64,000 bases of DNA, taken from positions 3,596,001 to 3,660,000 of the forward strand of contig NZ_CP049257.1 in assembly GCF_011046535.1 (NCBI RefSeq), given 5' to 3'. The notes below the pieces were generated by a model, which had not been told where the DNA came from, made no database searches, and saw only the letters and a list, made by a program, of their open reading frames with translations. Position numbers and translations under genes: made by a program. Positions 33,957-42,535 of this stretch are shown here, in pieces; within the stretch, counting starts at the first letter, position 1, and each line of letters starts with the position of its first letter. The stretch comes from Nocardioides anomalus. Its GTDB lineage: Bacteria > Actinomycetota > Actinomycetes > Propionibacteriales > Nocardioidaceae.

Positions 33957-35405
33957 ATGCCTGCACACGACGCCCCCGCGACCATCGGCCTGACCGGCCT
34001 CGCCACCATGGGCCGCAACCTGGCCCGCAACATCGCCCGCCACGGCCACGCCATCGCCGTGCACAACCGCACGACCGAGCGGATGACGGCGATGCTGGAG
34101 GAGTTCGGCGAGGAAGGCGACTTCACCGGCTGCGAGAGCCTCGAGGAGCTCGTGCAGGCCGTCGAGCGCCCCCGGGCGATCATCATCATGGTCAAGGCCG
34201 GGGAGGCGACCGACGCCGTCATCGACGAGCTGGTCCCGCTGCTCGACGAGGGCGACATCGTGGTCGACGGCGGCAACGCCCACTTCACCGACACCCTGCG
34301 CCGCCAGCAGACGCTGGAGGAGCACGGCCTGCACTTCGTCGGCATGGGCGTCTCCGGCGGCGAGGAGGGCGCCCTCAACGGCCCCTCCATCATGGTCGGC
34401 GGCTCCGACCACGCCTACGAGCAGCTCGGCCCGGTGGTCGAGTCCATCGCCGCGGTCGTCGACGGCACGCCGTGCTGCGCGCACGTCGGCCCGGACGGCG
34501 CCGGCCACTTCGTGAAGATGGTCCACAACGGCATCGAGTACGCCGACATGCAGCTCATCGCCGAGTCCTACGACCTGCTCCGCTCGGTCGCGGGCCTCGA
34601 GCCGCACGCGATCGGCGACGTCTTCGCGCAGTGGAACGAGGGCGACCTCGAGTCCTTCCTCATCGAGCTGACCGCCGACGTGCTGCGCTTCGACGACGCG
34701 TCCGGGCAGCCGTTCGTCGACGTGGTCCGCGACGAGGCCGAGCAGAAGGGCACCGGCCGCTGGACCGTGCAGAGCGCGCTCGACCTCGGCGTCCCCATCA
34801 CCGGCATCGCCGAGGCGACCTTCGCCCGCTCGCTGTCCGGGCACACCGACCAGCGCGAGGCCGCGCGCAAGGTCTTCTCCACCAGCCCGGACGAGCAGCG
34901 CGTCGAGGTGGACAGGGACACCTTCGTGGACCAGGTCCGCGCCGCGCTCTACGCCTCCAAGGTGGTCGCCTACGCCCAGGGCTTCGACCAGATCGCGAAG
35001 GGTGCCGAGGAGCACGGCTGGGACATCGACCTCGGCGAGCTGGCCACGATCTGGCGCGGTGGCTGCATCATCCGCGCGCAGTTCCTGGACCGGATCCGCG
35101 AGGCGTACGCCGACGAGCCGGACCTCACGACGCTGCTGACCACGCCGTACTTCGCCGACGCGGTGAAGGAGGGCGTCGACGCCTGGCGCGAGGTGGTCGC
35201 GACCGCGGCCGCCGGCGGGGTACCGGTCCCGGCGTTCGGCTCCTCCCTGTCCTACTTCGACGGGCTCCGCCGCGAGCGGCTGCCCGCCGCCCTGATCCAG
35301 GCGCTGCGCGACAACTTCGGCGCGCACACCTACCGCCGCGTCGACCGCGACGGCACGTTCCACACGCAGTGGGCGGCCGAGGGCCGCCCCGAACAGGAGA
35401 TGTGA
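33957..35405 (+). CDS. gnd: 6-phosphogluconate dehydrogenase, decarboxylating
   Basis: 482-aa cytosolic pentose-phosphate enzyme, 6-phosphogluconate to ribulose 5-phosphate plus CO2, usually NADP-dependent. Contains GLTGLATMGRNLARNIA for cofactor binding, DGGNAHFTDT, the signature MGVSGGEEGALNGPSIMVGG and KMVHNGIEYADMQ with catalytic Lys. Full length for the long-form family. ATG at 33957 preferred over an in-frame GTG at 33942. The aldo/keto reductase gene starts immediately after its stop. Confidence 0.95.
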   Translation: MPAHDAPATIGLTGLATMGRNLARNIARHGHAIAVHNRTTERMTAMLEEFGEEGDFTGCESLEELVQAVERPRAIIIMVKAGEATDAVIDELVPLLDEGDIVVDGGNAHFTDTLRRQQTLEEHGLHFVGMGVSGGEEGALNGPSIMVGGSDHAYEQLGPVVESIAAVVDGTPCCAHVGPDGAGHFVKMVHNGIEYADMQLIAESYDLLRSVAGLEPHAIGDVFAQWNEGDLESFLIELTADVLRFDDASGQPFVDVVRDEAEQKGTGRWTVQSALDLGVPITGIAEATFARSLSGHTDQREAARKVFSTSPDEQRVEVDRDTFVDQVRAALYASKVVAYAQGFDQIAKGAEEHGWDIDLGELATIWRGGCIIRAQFLDRIREAYADEPDLTTLLTTPYFADAVKEGVDAWREVVATAAAGGVPVPAFGSSLSYFDGLRRERLPAALIQALRDNFGAHTYRRVDRDGTFHTQWAAEGRPEQEM

Positions 35406-36248
35406 ATGTCTGACCAGATCGCCCGCCACGCGGGCACCTTCACCTTCGGCGACGACCTCGAGGTCGTCCGGTTGGGGTACGGCGCCATGCGCATCACCGG
35501 GCCCGGCATCTGGGGTGAGCCCGAGGACCGCGACGAGGCGCTGCGCGTGCTGAGGCGCGCCGTGGAGCTCGGGATCACCTTCATCGACACCGCCGACTCC
35601 TACGGGCCCAACGTGTCCGAGGAGCTCATCGCCGAGGCGCTGCACCCCTACGCCGACGGTCTCGTCATCGCCACCAAGGCCGGGCTGACCCGGCAGGGTC
35701 CGGACTCGTGGATCCCGGTCGGCCGCCCGGCGTACCTGCGCCAGCAGGTCGAGCTCTCGCTGCGCAAGCTCCAGGTGGAGCGCATCGACCTGCTCCAGCT
35801 GCACCGCATCGACCCCGACGTGCCCGCCGAGGACCAGATCGGCGAGCTCAAGGCGATGCAGGACGAGGGCAAGATCCGCCACATCGGCCTGTCCGAGGTC
35901 TCGGTCCAGGAGCTCCAGGACGCCCAGGAGATCGCGGAGATCGTCTCGGTCCAGAACCGCTTCAACCTCGGTGACCGCGCCTCGCAGGAGCTGCTCGACC
36001 ACTGCACCGAGCACGGCATCGGCTTCATCCCGTGGCGCCCGGTGGCCGACCACGTCTCCGACGACGCGCTCAAGGAGGTCGCCACCGCCCACGACGCGAC
36101 CCCGTCGCAGATCGCGCTGGCCTGGCTGCTCAAGCTGTCGCCGGTCATCGTCCCGATCCCGGGCACCTCGAGCGTCGAGCACCTCGAGGAGAACACCGCC
36201 GCGGCCGGCATCGAGCTGACCGACGAGGACCTGGCCAAGCTGGGCTGA
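35406..36248 (+). CDS. aldo/keto reductase
   Basis: 280-aa NADPH-dependent reductase. The AKR tetrad is visible: Asp in FIDTADSYG, the Tyr of the same motif, Lys in VIATKAGL, His in LLQLHRID. The cofactor loop is PIPGTSSVEHLEEN. ATG directly follows the gnd TGA, so probably co-transcribed. Substrate unknown; a pentose-phosphate link is only positional. Confidence 0.9.
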   Translation: MSDQIARHAGTFTFGDDLEVVRLGYGAMRITGPGIWGEPEDRDEALRVLRRAVELGITFIDTADSYGPNVSEELIAEALHPYADGLVIATKAGLTRQGPDSWIPVGRPAYLRQQVELSLRKLQVERIDLLQLHRIDPDVPAEDQIGELKAMQDEGKIRHIGLSEVSVQELQDAQEIAEIVSVQNRFNLGDRASQELLDHCTEHGIGFIPWRPVADHVSDDALKEVATAHDATPSQIALAWLLKLSPVIVPIPGTSSVEHLEENTAAAGIELTDEDLAKLG

Positions 36249-36253
36249 CCCAG

Positions 36254-36271
36254 CCCACCCCGGGGGGTGGG
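36254..36271 (+). terminator. possible terminator after aldo/keto reductase
   Basis: CCCACCCC and GGGGTGGG form a tight 8-bp stem 5 nt after the stop. The right arm can instead pair downstream (GGTGGGT with ACCCACC), so two exclusive hairpins are possible. Confidence 0.45.
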
Positions 36272-36305
36272 TTGCAGACCCACCTCCCCGGGTGACCGGC
36301 ACAGG

Positions 36306-37244
36306 GTGCCCACCCCACGCGTCGTCCTCGTGACCGGTGCCTCCAGCGGCATCGGGCTCGCCACCGCCGTGGCCGCGGCCGGAGCCGGTGACCACGTGGT
36401 CCTGGCCGCCCGCGGCCGCGCGTCGCTCGACGCCGCCGAGCGCGAGTGCAAGGACGCCGGCGCCGCCTCCACGCTCGTGGTCCCGACCGACGTCGGTGAC
36501 GACGCCGCCGTCGCGGCCCTCGTCGGGGCGGCGCTGGAGCGGCACGGCCGCCTCGACGCGGTCATCAGCTGCGCCGGCGTGGTGGCCTACGGCCGCACCG
36601 AGGACGTCCCCGCCGACGTCTTCGACGGCGTCCTGCGCACCAACCTGCACGGCTCGGTCAACGTCGCGCGCCACGTCGTACCCGTCCTGCGGCGCCAGCG
36701 CCGCGGCCAGTTGCTCCTCGTGGGGTCGCTCATCGGCCACATCGCGGTGCCGTCCATGACGGCGTACGTGCTGTCCAAGTGGGGCGTGCGCGCCCTGGTC
36801 GGCCAGTTGCGCGTGGAGAACCGCGACCTGCCCCACGTCACCATCGGCTACGTCGCGCCCGGGGGCGTGAACACCCCGATCTACACCCAGGCCGCCAACT
36901 ACGCCGGCTTCATCGGCCGCCCGCCGCCGCCGGTGGCCTCGCCGGCGCGCACCGCGCGGCAGGTCATGCGCCGCCTCGACCACCCGTGGCTGCCGGCCCA
37001 GCTCACCCCCGCCAACGACGTGATCCGCTTCGGCGCGCAGTACCTCCCCTTCGTCTACGCCCGGATCATCAACCCGTTCTTCCCGATCGGCGCCACCGAC
37101 CTGACCGAGCCCACCGGCCCGACGACCGGCAACGTGCTGGCCTCGCGCCCGGACGGCAACGCGCTCGAGGGCGACCCCGGCCACGCGCTGGCCGGCATCG
37201 TCAAGAACATCCGCCAGCGCCTGCGGGGCCGCCGCCCCCGCTGA
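36306..37244 (+). CDS. short-chain dehydrogenase/reductase
   Basis: 312 aa. Rossmann start VVLVTGASSGIGLATAVAAA, the CAG motif of the NAG position (ISCAGVVAYG) and catalytic Ser plus Y-x-x-x-K (VGSLIGH..AYVLSKWG) are present. The C-terminal 100 residues extend beyond the core (RFGAQYLPFVYARIINPFFP), typical of membrane-associated or DltE-like SDRs. GTG start. Followed by a strong terminator. Substrate unknown. Confidence 0.88.
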   Translation: MPTPRVVLVTGASSGIGLATAVAAAGAGDHVVLAARGRASLDAAERECKDAGAASTLVVPTDVGDDAAVAALVGAALERHGRLDAVISCAGVVAYGRTEDVPADVFDGVLRTNLHGSVNVARHVVPVLRRQRRGQLLLVGSLIGHIAVPSMTAYVLSKWGVRALVGQLRVENRDLPHVTIGYVAPGGVNTPIYTQAANYAGFIGRPPPPVASPARTARQVMRRLDHPWLPAQLTPANDVIRFGAQYLPFVYARIINPFFPIGATDLTEPTGPTTGNVLASRPDGNALEGDPGHALAGIVKNIRQRLRGRRPR

Positions 37245-37255
37245 ACCGCACACGA

Positions 37256-37289
37256 CGACGGCCCGCCCGAGGACTCGGGCGGGCCGTCG
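37256..37289. terminator. bidirectional hairpin terminator
   Basis: CGACGGCCCGCCCGA and TCGGGCGGGCCGTCG form a perfect 15-bp stem with loop GGAC, between the convergent SDR and LemA genes. Confidence 0.88.
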
Positions 37290-37301
37290 GCGTACGGCGG
37301 G

Positions 37302-38024
37302 CTACTGCGCGGGCGGCACACCACCGGCGGGCGGCGCCGGCGGGGTGGCCGGCGGCGTCGCGGGGGGCGCGGCCGGAGCGGCCGGAGCGGCTGGCGCGGG
37401 GGGCGGCGTCACCGGGGCGGCCGGTGCAGCCGGCGCGGCCGGCGGCGCGGGCGGGGTGGGGTTGCCGAAGGAGACCTGCGGCGCGACCTGCTGGCCCTCG
37501 GGGGCGTCGTAGAACTCGCGCTTGTGCACGTTGGCGATGCCGGTGAACAGCATCCACGGGATGGTCATGACCAGCTTGTTGAGCGAGGCCACGGCGTCGT
37601 TGTAGTACTGGCGGGCGAAGGCGATCTGGTTCTCGGTCTCGGCCAGCTGACCCTGCAGCTCGAGGAAGTTCTGGTTGGCCTTGAGGTCGGGGTAGGCCTC
37701 CGCGACCGCGTTGACCCGGACCAGCGCCTGCTGCAGCGCGGCGTCGGCGGCGGCCTTGGCCGGGACGTCGTTGCCGGCTGCGGCGGCGACCACGCCGGCG
37801 CGGGCCTTGGTGACCTCCTCGAAGACGCCGGACTCGTGCGCGGCGTACCCCTTGACGGTCTCGACGAGGTTGGGGATCAGCTCGGCGCGGCGGGTCAGCT
37901 GGACGTCGATGCCGCCCAGCGCCTCCTGCGCCCCGATGTCACTGGTCCGGAGCTTGTTGAAGCCGACGACCGCGAACCCGATGAGGGCCACGATGACGAC
38001 GATCACGATCAGGGCGATGAGCAT
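37302..38024 (-). CDS. LemA family protein with Ala/Pro-rich tail
   Basis: 240 aa. An N-terminal membrane helix (LIALIVIVVIVALIGFAVVGFNKL) is followed by the LemA coiled-helix domain (VQLTRRAELIPNLVETVKGYAAHE, AYPDLKANQNFLELQGQLAETENQIA). The last 60 residues are a low-complexity PAAPA repeat, unusual in length. LemA proteins commonly neighbour DUF2207/TPM-type membrane proteins, as here. Function of the pair is unresolved, possibly envelope-related. Confidence 0.9.
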   Translation of the reverse strand: MLIALIVIVVIVALIGFAVVGFNKLRTSDIGAQEALGGIDVQLTRRAELIPNLVETVKGYAAHESGVFEEVTKARAGVVAAAAGNDVPAKAAADAALQQALVRVNAVAEAYPDLKANQNFLELQGQLAETENQIAFARQYYNDAVASLNKLVMTIPWMLFTGIANVHKREFYDAPEGQQVAPQVSFGNPTPPAPPAAPAAPAAPVTPPPAPAAPAAPAAPPATPPATPPAPPAGGVPPAQ

Positions 38025-38079
38025 GGCGCTGTCTCTCTTCTCGGGTTGGTACAGGTCCTAGCACGATCTGGGCCGGCGG

Positions 38080-39855
38080 TCACCAGGACCCGCCGCCACC
38101 TCCGCCGCCGCCACCGCCGCCGGAGAAGCCACCGCCCCCGCCGCCGGACGACGACGAGGTCTGGGTGGCGTTGTAGGAGGAGATGGCCGAGTCCACCGTG
38201 CTGCTGAAGCTGTCGACCATCGAGTCGACGTACGACGCGGTGTGCGACCCGGCGTAGGCCCCGGCGAAGTAGCCCGGCACCGGCGGCTCCTCGCCGACCT
38301 CGATGCGGTACTTCTGCGCCCACTCGTCCGCGCAGTCCAGGGCCACCGCCCACGGGATGTAGGCGGTGTAGAGCTCCTTGCGGCCGGAGAAGTCGAAGCG
38401 CTGCTTGCTCGACGGCGTGGCCAGCATCCGCCGGAACCCGCCGACGCGCGACCACAGGTCCCGGCCGGTGCGGGTGCGCGTGGTGCTCGAGCCGGTCGCC
38501 ATCAGCGAGGTGCCGCCGACCGCGAAGCCGCCGGGGATCAGCCCGACCATCGTCATGTTGACCGGGTTCCAGATCGCGGCCACCAGCACCGCCGCGAAGC
38601 CCGCCAGCACGAGCAGCCCGCCGGTCCCGCCGAGCCCGTTGGAGACCATGGTCCCCGAGCTGCGGCCCCACACCTCGACGCTCTTCTCGAACCGGTCCAG
38701 CTCGCTCTTGAGCCGCTTGCCGGCCGCGACGTCCTTCTTGCTGGCCGTGAACGCCGTGCCGGGGCCACCGAGGATGTGCGCGATGTCGGTGCTGACGGGA
38801 TCCAGCCCGGCCCAGCCCTGCGGCCCGGCCTTGTCCTTGATGGTCCAGGAGTCGTCGGCGCCCCGGGTGAGGTCGACGGCGCCCTTCTCCGCGGCGTACA
38901 TCAGGGTCGCGACGTACGTCGAGCGGTCGACGGTCTCGCTGTAGATGTACTTCGCCTGGGCCGGCCCGATGCCGTCCGGCGGCGCGTAGAGGACCGGGAA
39001 GCCCGGCGCCTTCTCGCGCGACTTGGCGCCCAGCACCGAGCCGATCGCCGTGGCCACCGCGGCCAGCAGGAGCACCAGCACCAGCACCCACAGGTGGCTG
39101 GACAGCACCCGGTCCCAGCGGCCCGGCCACGGCACCGAGTGCCCCGGGTCCGGCGTGGCCATGTCGAGGCCGGTGCCGATGGTGACCGGCGTGCGCGGGC
39201 CGATCGGGCCGGTGGTGACGGTCAGGTCCTTGGTGCCGGCGCCCTGGGCGGTGCACCCGTCGCTGGCGTTGTCGCCGACCGCGCACTTGACCTCGTCGGC
39301 GCTGTCGGTCGGCAGGTGCACGGTCAGCGTGGACTGGCTGATGCTCTGCTGCCACCCGCGCGGGACCAGCTGCCAGTAGAACATCGTGGGGACGTCGTCC
39401 CCGGTGATGCTCTCCTGGTTCTCCTGGAGCACCCCGTCGATGTGGTACTTGAGCACGTAGGTGTGCTCGCCGGTGTCCAGGGTGACGTCGGCCGAGCCGA
39501 TCTTGGCCACCCGGAAGCGCCCGTGGTCCTCGTCGCTCATCTCGAACGGCTCCGGGCTGCCGTCCATGGTCACCGAGACGTCCTCGGGGATCAGCCGGGC
39601 GTGCGGGTTGTTGGGGTCGACCTTGTCCCAGAACCGGAAGATGCCGTGCTTGCCGAAGTACGGGAAGTCGACGGTCAGCGTCTCCGTCACGTCCAGGTCG
39701 CCGTTCTCGGCCACCGTGAAGTCCGCGACGTAGTTGGTGATCGTGGTCTCCTCCGAGACCGGGTCCACCGAGCCGTTGCCGTAGAAGAGGACGGGGATGC
39801 ACAGGAGGAGGGCGATCACCGCCAGGCCGATCGCGGTCCCCACGAGCCGTTTCAC
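38080..39855 (-). CDS. DUF2207 (YciQ-like) membrane protein
   Basis: 591 aa. Signal-anchor helix (GTAIGLAVIALLLCIPVLF), an extracytoplasmic DUF2207 domain (TNYVADFTVAENGDLDVTETLTVDFPYFGKHGIFR), a helix at about 250-270, and two more near 420-460. The tail GGGGGGFSGGGGGGGGGGGSW is the glycine-rich C-terminus typical of YciQ-like proteins. Upstream of lemA on the same strand with a 55-nt gap, a recurrent pairing. Precise role unknown. Confidence 0.9.
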   Translation of the reverse strand: MKRLVGTAIGLAVIALLLCIPVLFYGNGSVDPVSEETTITNYVADFTVAENGDLDVTETLTVDFPYFGKHGIFRFWDKVDPNNPHARLIPEDVSVTMDGSPEPFEMSDEDHGRFRVAKIGSADVTLDTGEHTYVLKYHIDGVLQENQESITGDDVPTMFYWQLVPRGWQQSISQSTLTVHLPTDSADEVKCAVGDNASDGCTAQGAGTKDLTVTTGPIGPRTPVTIGTGLDMATPDPGHSVPWPGRWDRVLSSHLWVLVLVLLLAAVATAIGSVLGAKSREKAPGFPVLYAPPDGIGPAQAKYIYSETVDRSTYVATLMYAAEKGAVDLTRGADDSWTIKDKAGPQGWAGLDPVSTDIAHILGGPGTAFTASKKDVAAGKRLKSELDRFEKSVEVWGRSSGTMVSNGLGGTGGLLVLAGFAAVLVAAIWNPVNMTMVGLIPGGFAVGGTSLMATGSSTTRTRTGRDLWSRVGGFRRMLATPSSKQRFDFSGRKELYTAYIPWAVALDCADEWAQKYRIEVGEEPPVPGYFAGAYAGSHTASYVDSMVDSFSSTVDSAISSYNATQTSSSSGGGGGGFSGGGGGGGGGGGSW

Positions 39856-39991
39856 GATGCGCCACCCTAGGGGGTGGCGGGTCCTGGCGTCTGTAGTCCG
39901 AGCGGGTCACCGGTCCCGGGTCTGTCCCGCGCGCTGTCAGGTCCGGAAACCGGTGTCGGTGTGTCGGTGCCGGGTGGCATCGTCGGCGACG

Positions 39992-41473
39992 ATGTCCGCC
40001 GCCTCCCCCGCCCCCTCCCCAGCACCGTCGGGCTTCTGGCGCGCCCTGCCCCGCGAGGGCCGGCTGATGCTCTCCATCGTCGTGGTCGAGTTCCTCGGCA
40101 CCGGCCTGGTCCTGCCGTTCACCGTCGTCTACCTCCACGAGGTCCGCGGCTTCGACCTCGGCGACGTCGGCCTGCTCCTCGGCCTCCCGCCCCTCATGGG
40201 CCTGCTCATCGTCGGCCCCGGCGGCTCCGCCATCGATCGCCTCGGCGCCCGCCGCATCCAGCTCGGCGTGCTCACCCTCATGGCCGTCAGCAACGTGCTG
40301 CTGGCCATGGCCCGCACCGAGACCGTCGCCGCCGTCGCCCTCGCCGTCCAGGGCATCGCCTTCGGCGCCAGCTGGCCCGCCTGGCAGGCCGTCGTGGCCA
40401 GCGTGATCCCCAGCCAGCTGCGGCAGCGCTACTTCGGCGTGAACTTCACCCTGCTCAACCTCGGCGTCGGCATCGGCGGCGTGGTCGGCGGCCTGTTCGT
40501 GGACGTGGACAACGCCGCCTCCTTCCAGGCCATCTACCTGGCCGACGGCGCGTCGTACCTCCCCGCCCTGCTGCTCCTCCTCGGCCCGCTGCGCCACATC
40601 GGCGCCGCCGTCACCCGATCCTCAGCCGACGCGGACGCCCCCGCCACCGGCTACCTGGCCGTCTTCCGCTCCCCCGCCATGGCCACGCTCACCGTGCTCA
40701 GCTTCGTGTCCTCCTACGTCGGCTACTCCCAGCTCAACACCGGCTTCCCGGCGTACGCCCGCGCCGTCGGCGAGGTCTCCACCCGCGGCCTCGGCCTGGC
40801 CTTCGGCGCCAACACACTGGTCATCGTGCTGCTCCAGCTCGTGGTCCTGCAGCGCATCGAGGGCCGCAGGCGCACGCGCGTGATCGCGGTGATGGGCGTG
40901 GTCTGGAGCCTGGCCTGGCTGCTGCTCGGCTTGTCCGGGCTGGTGTCAGGGACGCTGGGCGCCACCCTGCTGGTGGCCGCGTGCGCGTCGGTGTTCGCCT
41001 TCGGCGAGACGCTCCTCCAGCCGACCATCCCCGCACTGGTCAACGACCTCGCGCCCGACCACCTGCGTGGGCGCTACAACGCGCTGTCCTCGGGCGCCTT
41101 CCAGCTCGCCGCGGTCATCGCGCCGCCGGTGTCGGGGTTCCTCATCGGGCACGCGCTGGGGAGCGTGTACGTCGGCATGCTGGTCGTCGGCTGCCTGCTG
41201 TGCGGGCTGCTCGCGCTGGCGCGGCTGGAGCCGCAGCTGCCGCGGCACGTGAACGGCGTGCGCGCGCGGAGGCGCCGGCGGACGGTGAGGTCATGCCGCC
41301 GGTGGTGTCACCGGCGGAGTGAGGCGCCCCCCGCTCGAGGGCCGTGGTTGTGGAAGGCGGCGTCCTTCCGAAGCCACCAGTGTTTGACGCCGTGCCGGGG
41401 CCGTCAAGGACGCCTTCGGCGCCGCAAGCGGCGAACTGCGAGGGGCCTTCGGCCCGAGGGAGTCCGTCCTTGA
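39992..41473 (+). CDS. MFS transporter with aberrant C-terminus
   Basis: About 12 hydrophobic segments from LMLSIVVVEFLGTGLVLPF onward; conserved A-motif-like GGSAIDRLGARRIQLG near residue 80. The family-like part ends around residue 425 (LLALARLEPQL). After that the frame becomes Arg-rich and runs through a structured repeat (copy B) to 41473. In the neighbouring frame a more natural tail (ARAEAPADGEVMPPVVSPAE) stops at 41322 ahead of a hairpin. One lost base near 41240 would explain this. Transport substrate unknown. Confidence 0.8.
   Translation: MSAASPAPSPAPSGFWRALPREGRLMLSIVVVEFLGTGLVLPFTVVYLHEVRGFDLGDVGLLLGLPPLMGLLIVGPGGSAIDRLGARRIQLGVLTLMAVSNVLLAMARTETVAAVALAVQGIAFGASWPAWQAVVASVIPSQLRQRYFGVNFTLLNLGVGIGGVVGGLFVDVDNAASFQAIYLADGASYLPALLLLLGPLRHIGAAVTRSSADADAPATGYLAVFRSPAMATLTVLSFVSSYVGYSQLNTGFPAYARAVGEVSTRGLGLAFGANTLVIVLLQLVVLQRIEGRRRTRVIAVMGVVWSLAWLLLGLSGLVSGTLGATLLVAACASVFAFGETLLQPTIPALVNDLAPDHLRGRYNALSSGAFQLAAVIAPPVSGFLIGHALGSVYVGMLVVGCLLCGLLALARLEPQLPRHVNGVRARRRRRTVRSCRRWCHRRSEAPPARGPWLWKAASFRSHQCLTPCRGRQGRLRRRKRRTARGLRPEGVRP
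41296..41317 (+). terminator. hairpin at the probable original end of the MFS gene
   Basis: CCGCCGGTG and CACCGGCGG pair perfectly around the loop GTGT. It coincides with a natural-looking stop at 41322 in the alternative frame. Lies inside the currently readable MFS frame. Confidence 0.4.
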
Positions 41474-41483
41474 CTGCCCCGGC
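41394..41483. repeat. structured inverted-repeat element, copy B
   Basis: Outer stem GCCGGGG / CCCCGGC plus GTCAAGGAC / GTCCTTGAC around a 2x2 internal loop. Inside are GCCGC-AA-GCGGC and GGGCC-TTC-GGCCC hairpins with the same joining bases (GCGAACTGCG, CCGAGGGAGT) as copy A at 24958. Stem bases differ between the copies but remain paired. Confidence 0.8.
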
Positions 41484-41485
41484 CC

Positions 41486-41611
41486 GGCGCAAAAGCTGGC
41501 TGGCTATCGGAAGGACGCCGGCCCTGGTCGGTCTCCTCCGGTCTCGATCGACGAGAGACCGCAGGCAGCCACACCCCGGGCGGCAACCCGATCCTGGCTC
41601 GCTTTTGCGCC
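41486..41611. repeat. inverted repeat next to copy B
   Basis: GGCGCAAAAGC (41486-41496) and GCTTTTGCGCC (41601-41611) are exact reverse complements about 100 nt apart, with GGTCTC/GAGACC pairing inside. The rest of the gap up to 41745 shows no gene. Confidence 0.6.
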
Positions 41612-41745
41612 CGGGCAGGCTGTCAACCCGCCTACGAGAGCCGAGCGTGGGCACCCAGGCTTGAGGGCCTGTCCGGGCGTGAAAACGATGGCAGGTCGGG
41701 TTGTCCGCACGGGACGCAACCACGACCGGCACGCGCGAAGAGCGC

Positions 41746-42528
41746 TCAGCCCCGCCGCAACCAGCGCACGAGCAGCGCCACCACCACGAGAGCGCCGAGC
41801 CCCTGCTTCCAGTAGCTCTTGGCCAGCACCGGCAGCACCGCCGCCCCGAGGTTGAGCGAGTCGTCGCTCGAGGCCGGAGGCGGCGTCGACCGCAACGGCC
41901 GCGGAGCGGCCGGCGGTGCCGAGTGCGGAGTCGAGGCCGACCCCGCGCCGGCAGCGGCCGGCGCGGGGGCGGGGTCCTCGGGAGCGCTGACCGGGTCGGC
42001 GCTGGGTGCGGTCTCGGCGCCGGCGTCGGCCTTGTGCGCACCACCCGCGGCCGCGGCCGCGTCGTCATCGGAGGAGTCCGACGACGACCCCAGCCGCTGC
42101 TCCAGGCACGCGACGAACTGCCCGAGCAGCTTGTCGGAGACGTCCTGCATGACACCGCGCCCGAACTGGGCGGGCTTGCCGGTGATGGCCAGGTCGGTGT
42201 CGACCTGCACGTCCGTCCCGCCGGAGGCGGAGCTCTCCATCGCCAGCGTCACCTTCGCGCCCGCCGTACCGTTCCCGCGCTTGTCCTTGCCCTTGGCGTC
42301 GACGACGAAGCGGTGGGCCGCCTCGTCCTTCTCCACGAAGGTGCCGGAGCCGTTGTAGACCAGCGCGATCGGGCCGAGCTTGACCTTCACCGAGCCGGCG
42401 AAGGTCTGCTCCGTGGCCTCGGTGACGGTCGCACCCGGGAAGCACTCCGCGACGGACGCGATGTCCTGGAAGTGCGCCCAGGTCTCCTCGACCGGCGTGG
42501 GGACAGTGAAGCGGTGCGAGAGATCCAT
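41746..42528 (-). CDS. coxG: CoxG-like SRPBCC protein with C-terminal membrane helix
   Basis: 260 aa. The N-terminal 150 residues are a CO-dehydrogenase-subunit-G-type START fold (DLSHRFTVPTPVEETWAHFQDIASVAECFPGA). An Ala/Pro/Ser-rich linker of about 75 residues and a terminal helix (GLGALVVVALLVRWL) follow. CoxG is thought to recruit the hydroxylase to the membrane. Starts 7 nt after the coxM stop, so same operon. Confidence 0.88.
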   Translation of the reverse strand: MDLSHRFTVPTPVEETWAHFQDIASVAECFPGATVTEATEQTFAGSVKVKLGPIALVYNGSGTFVEKDEAAHRFVVDAKGKDKRGNGTAGAKVTLAMESSASGGTDVQVDTDLAITGKPAQFGRGVMQDVSDKLLGQFVACLEQRLGSSSDSSDDDAAAAAGGAHKADAGAETAPSADPVSAPEDPAPAPAAAGAGSASTPHSAPPAAPRPLRSTPPPASSDDSLNLGAAVLPVLAKSYWKQGLGALVVVALLVRWLRRG

Positions 42529-42535
42529 GCAGCTA

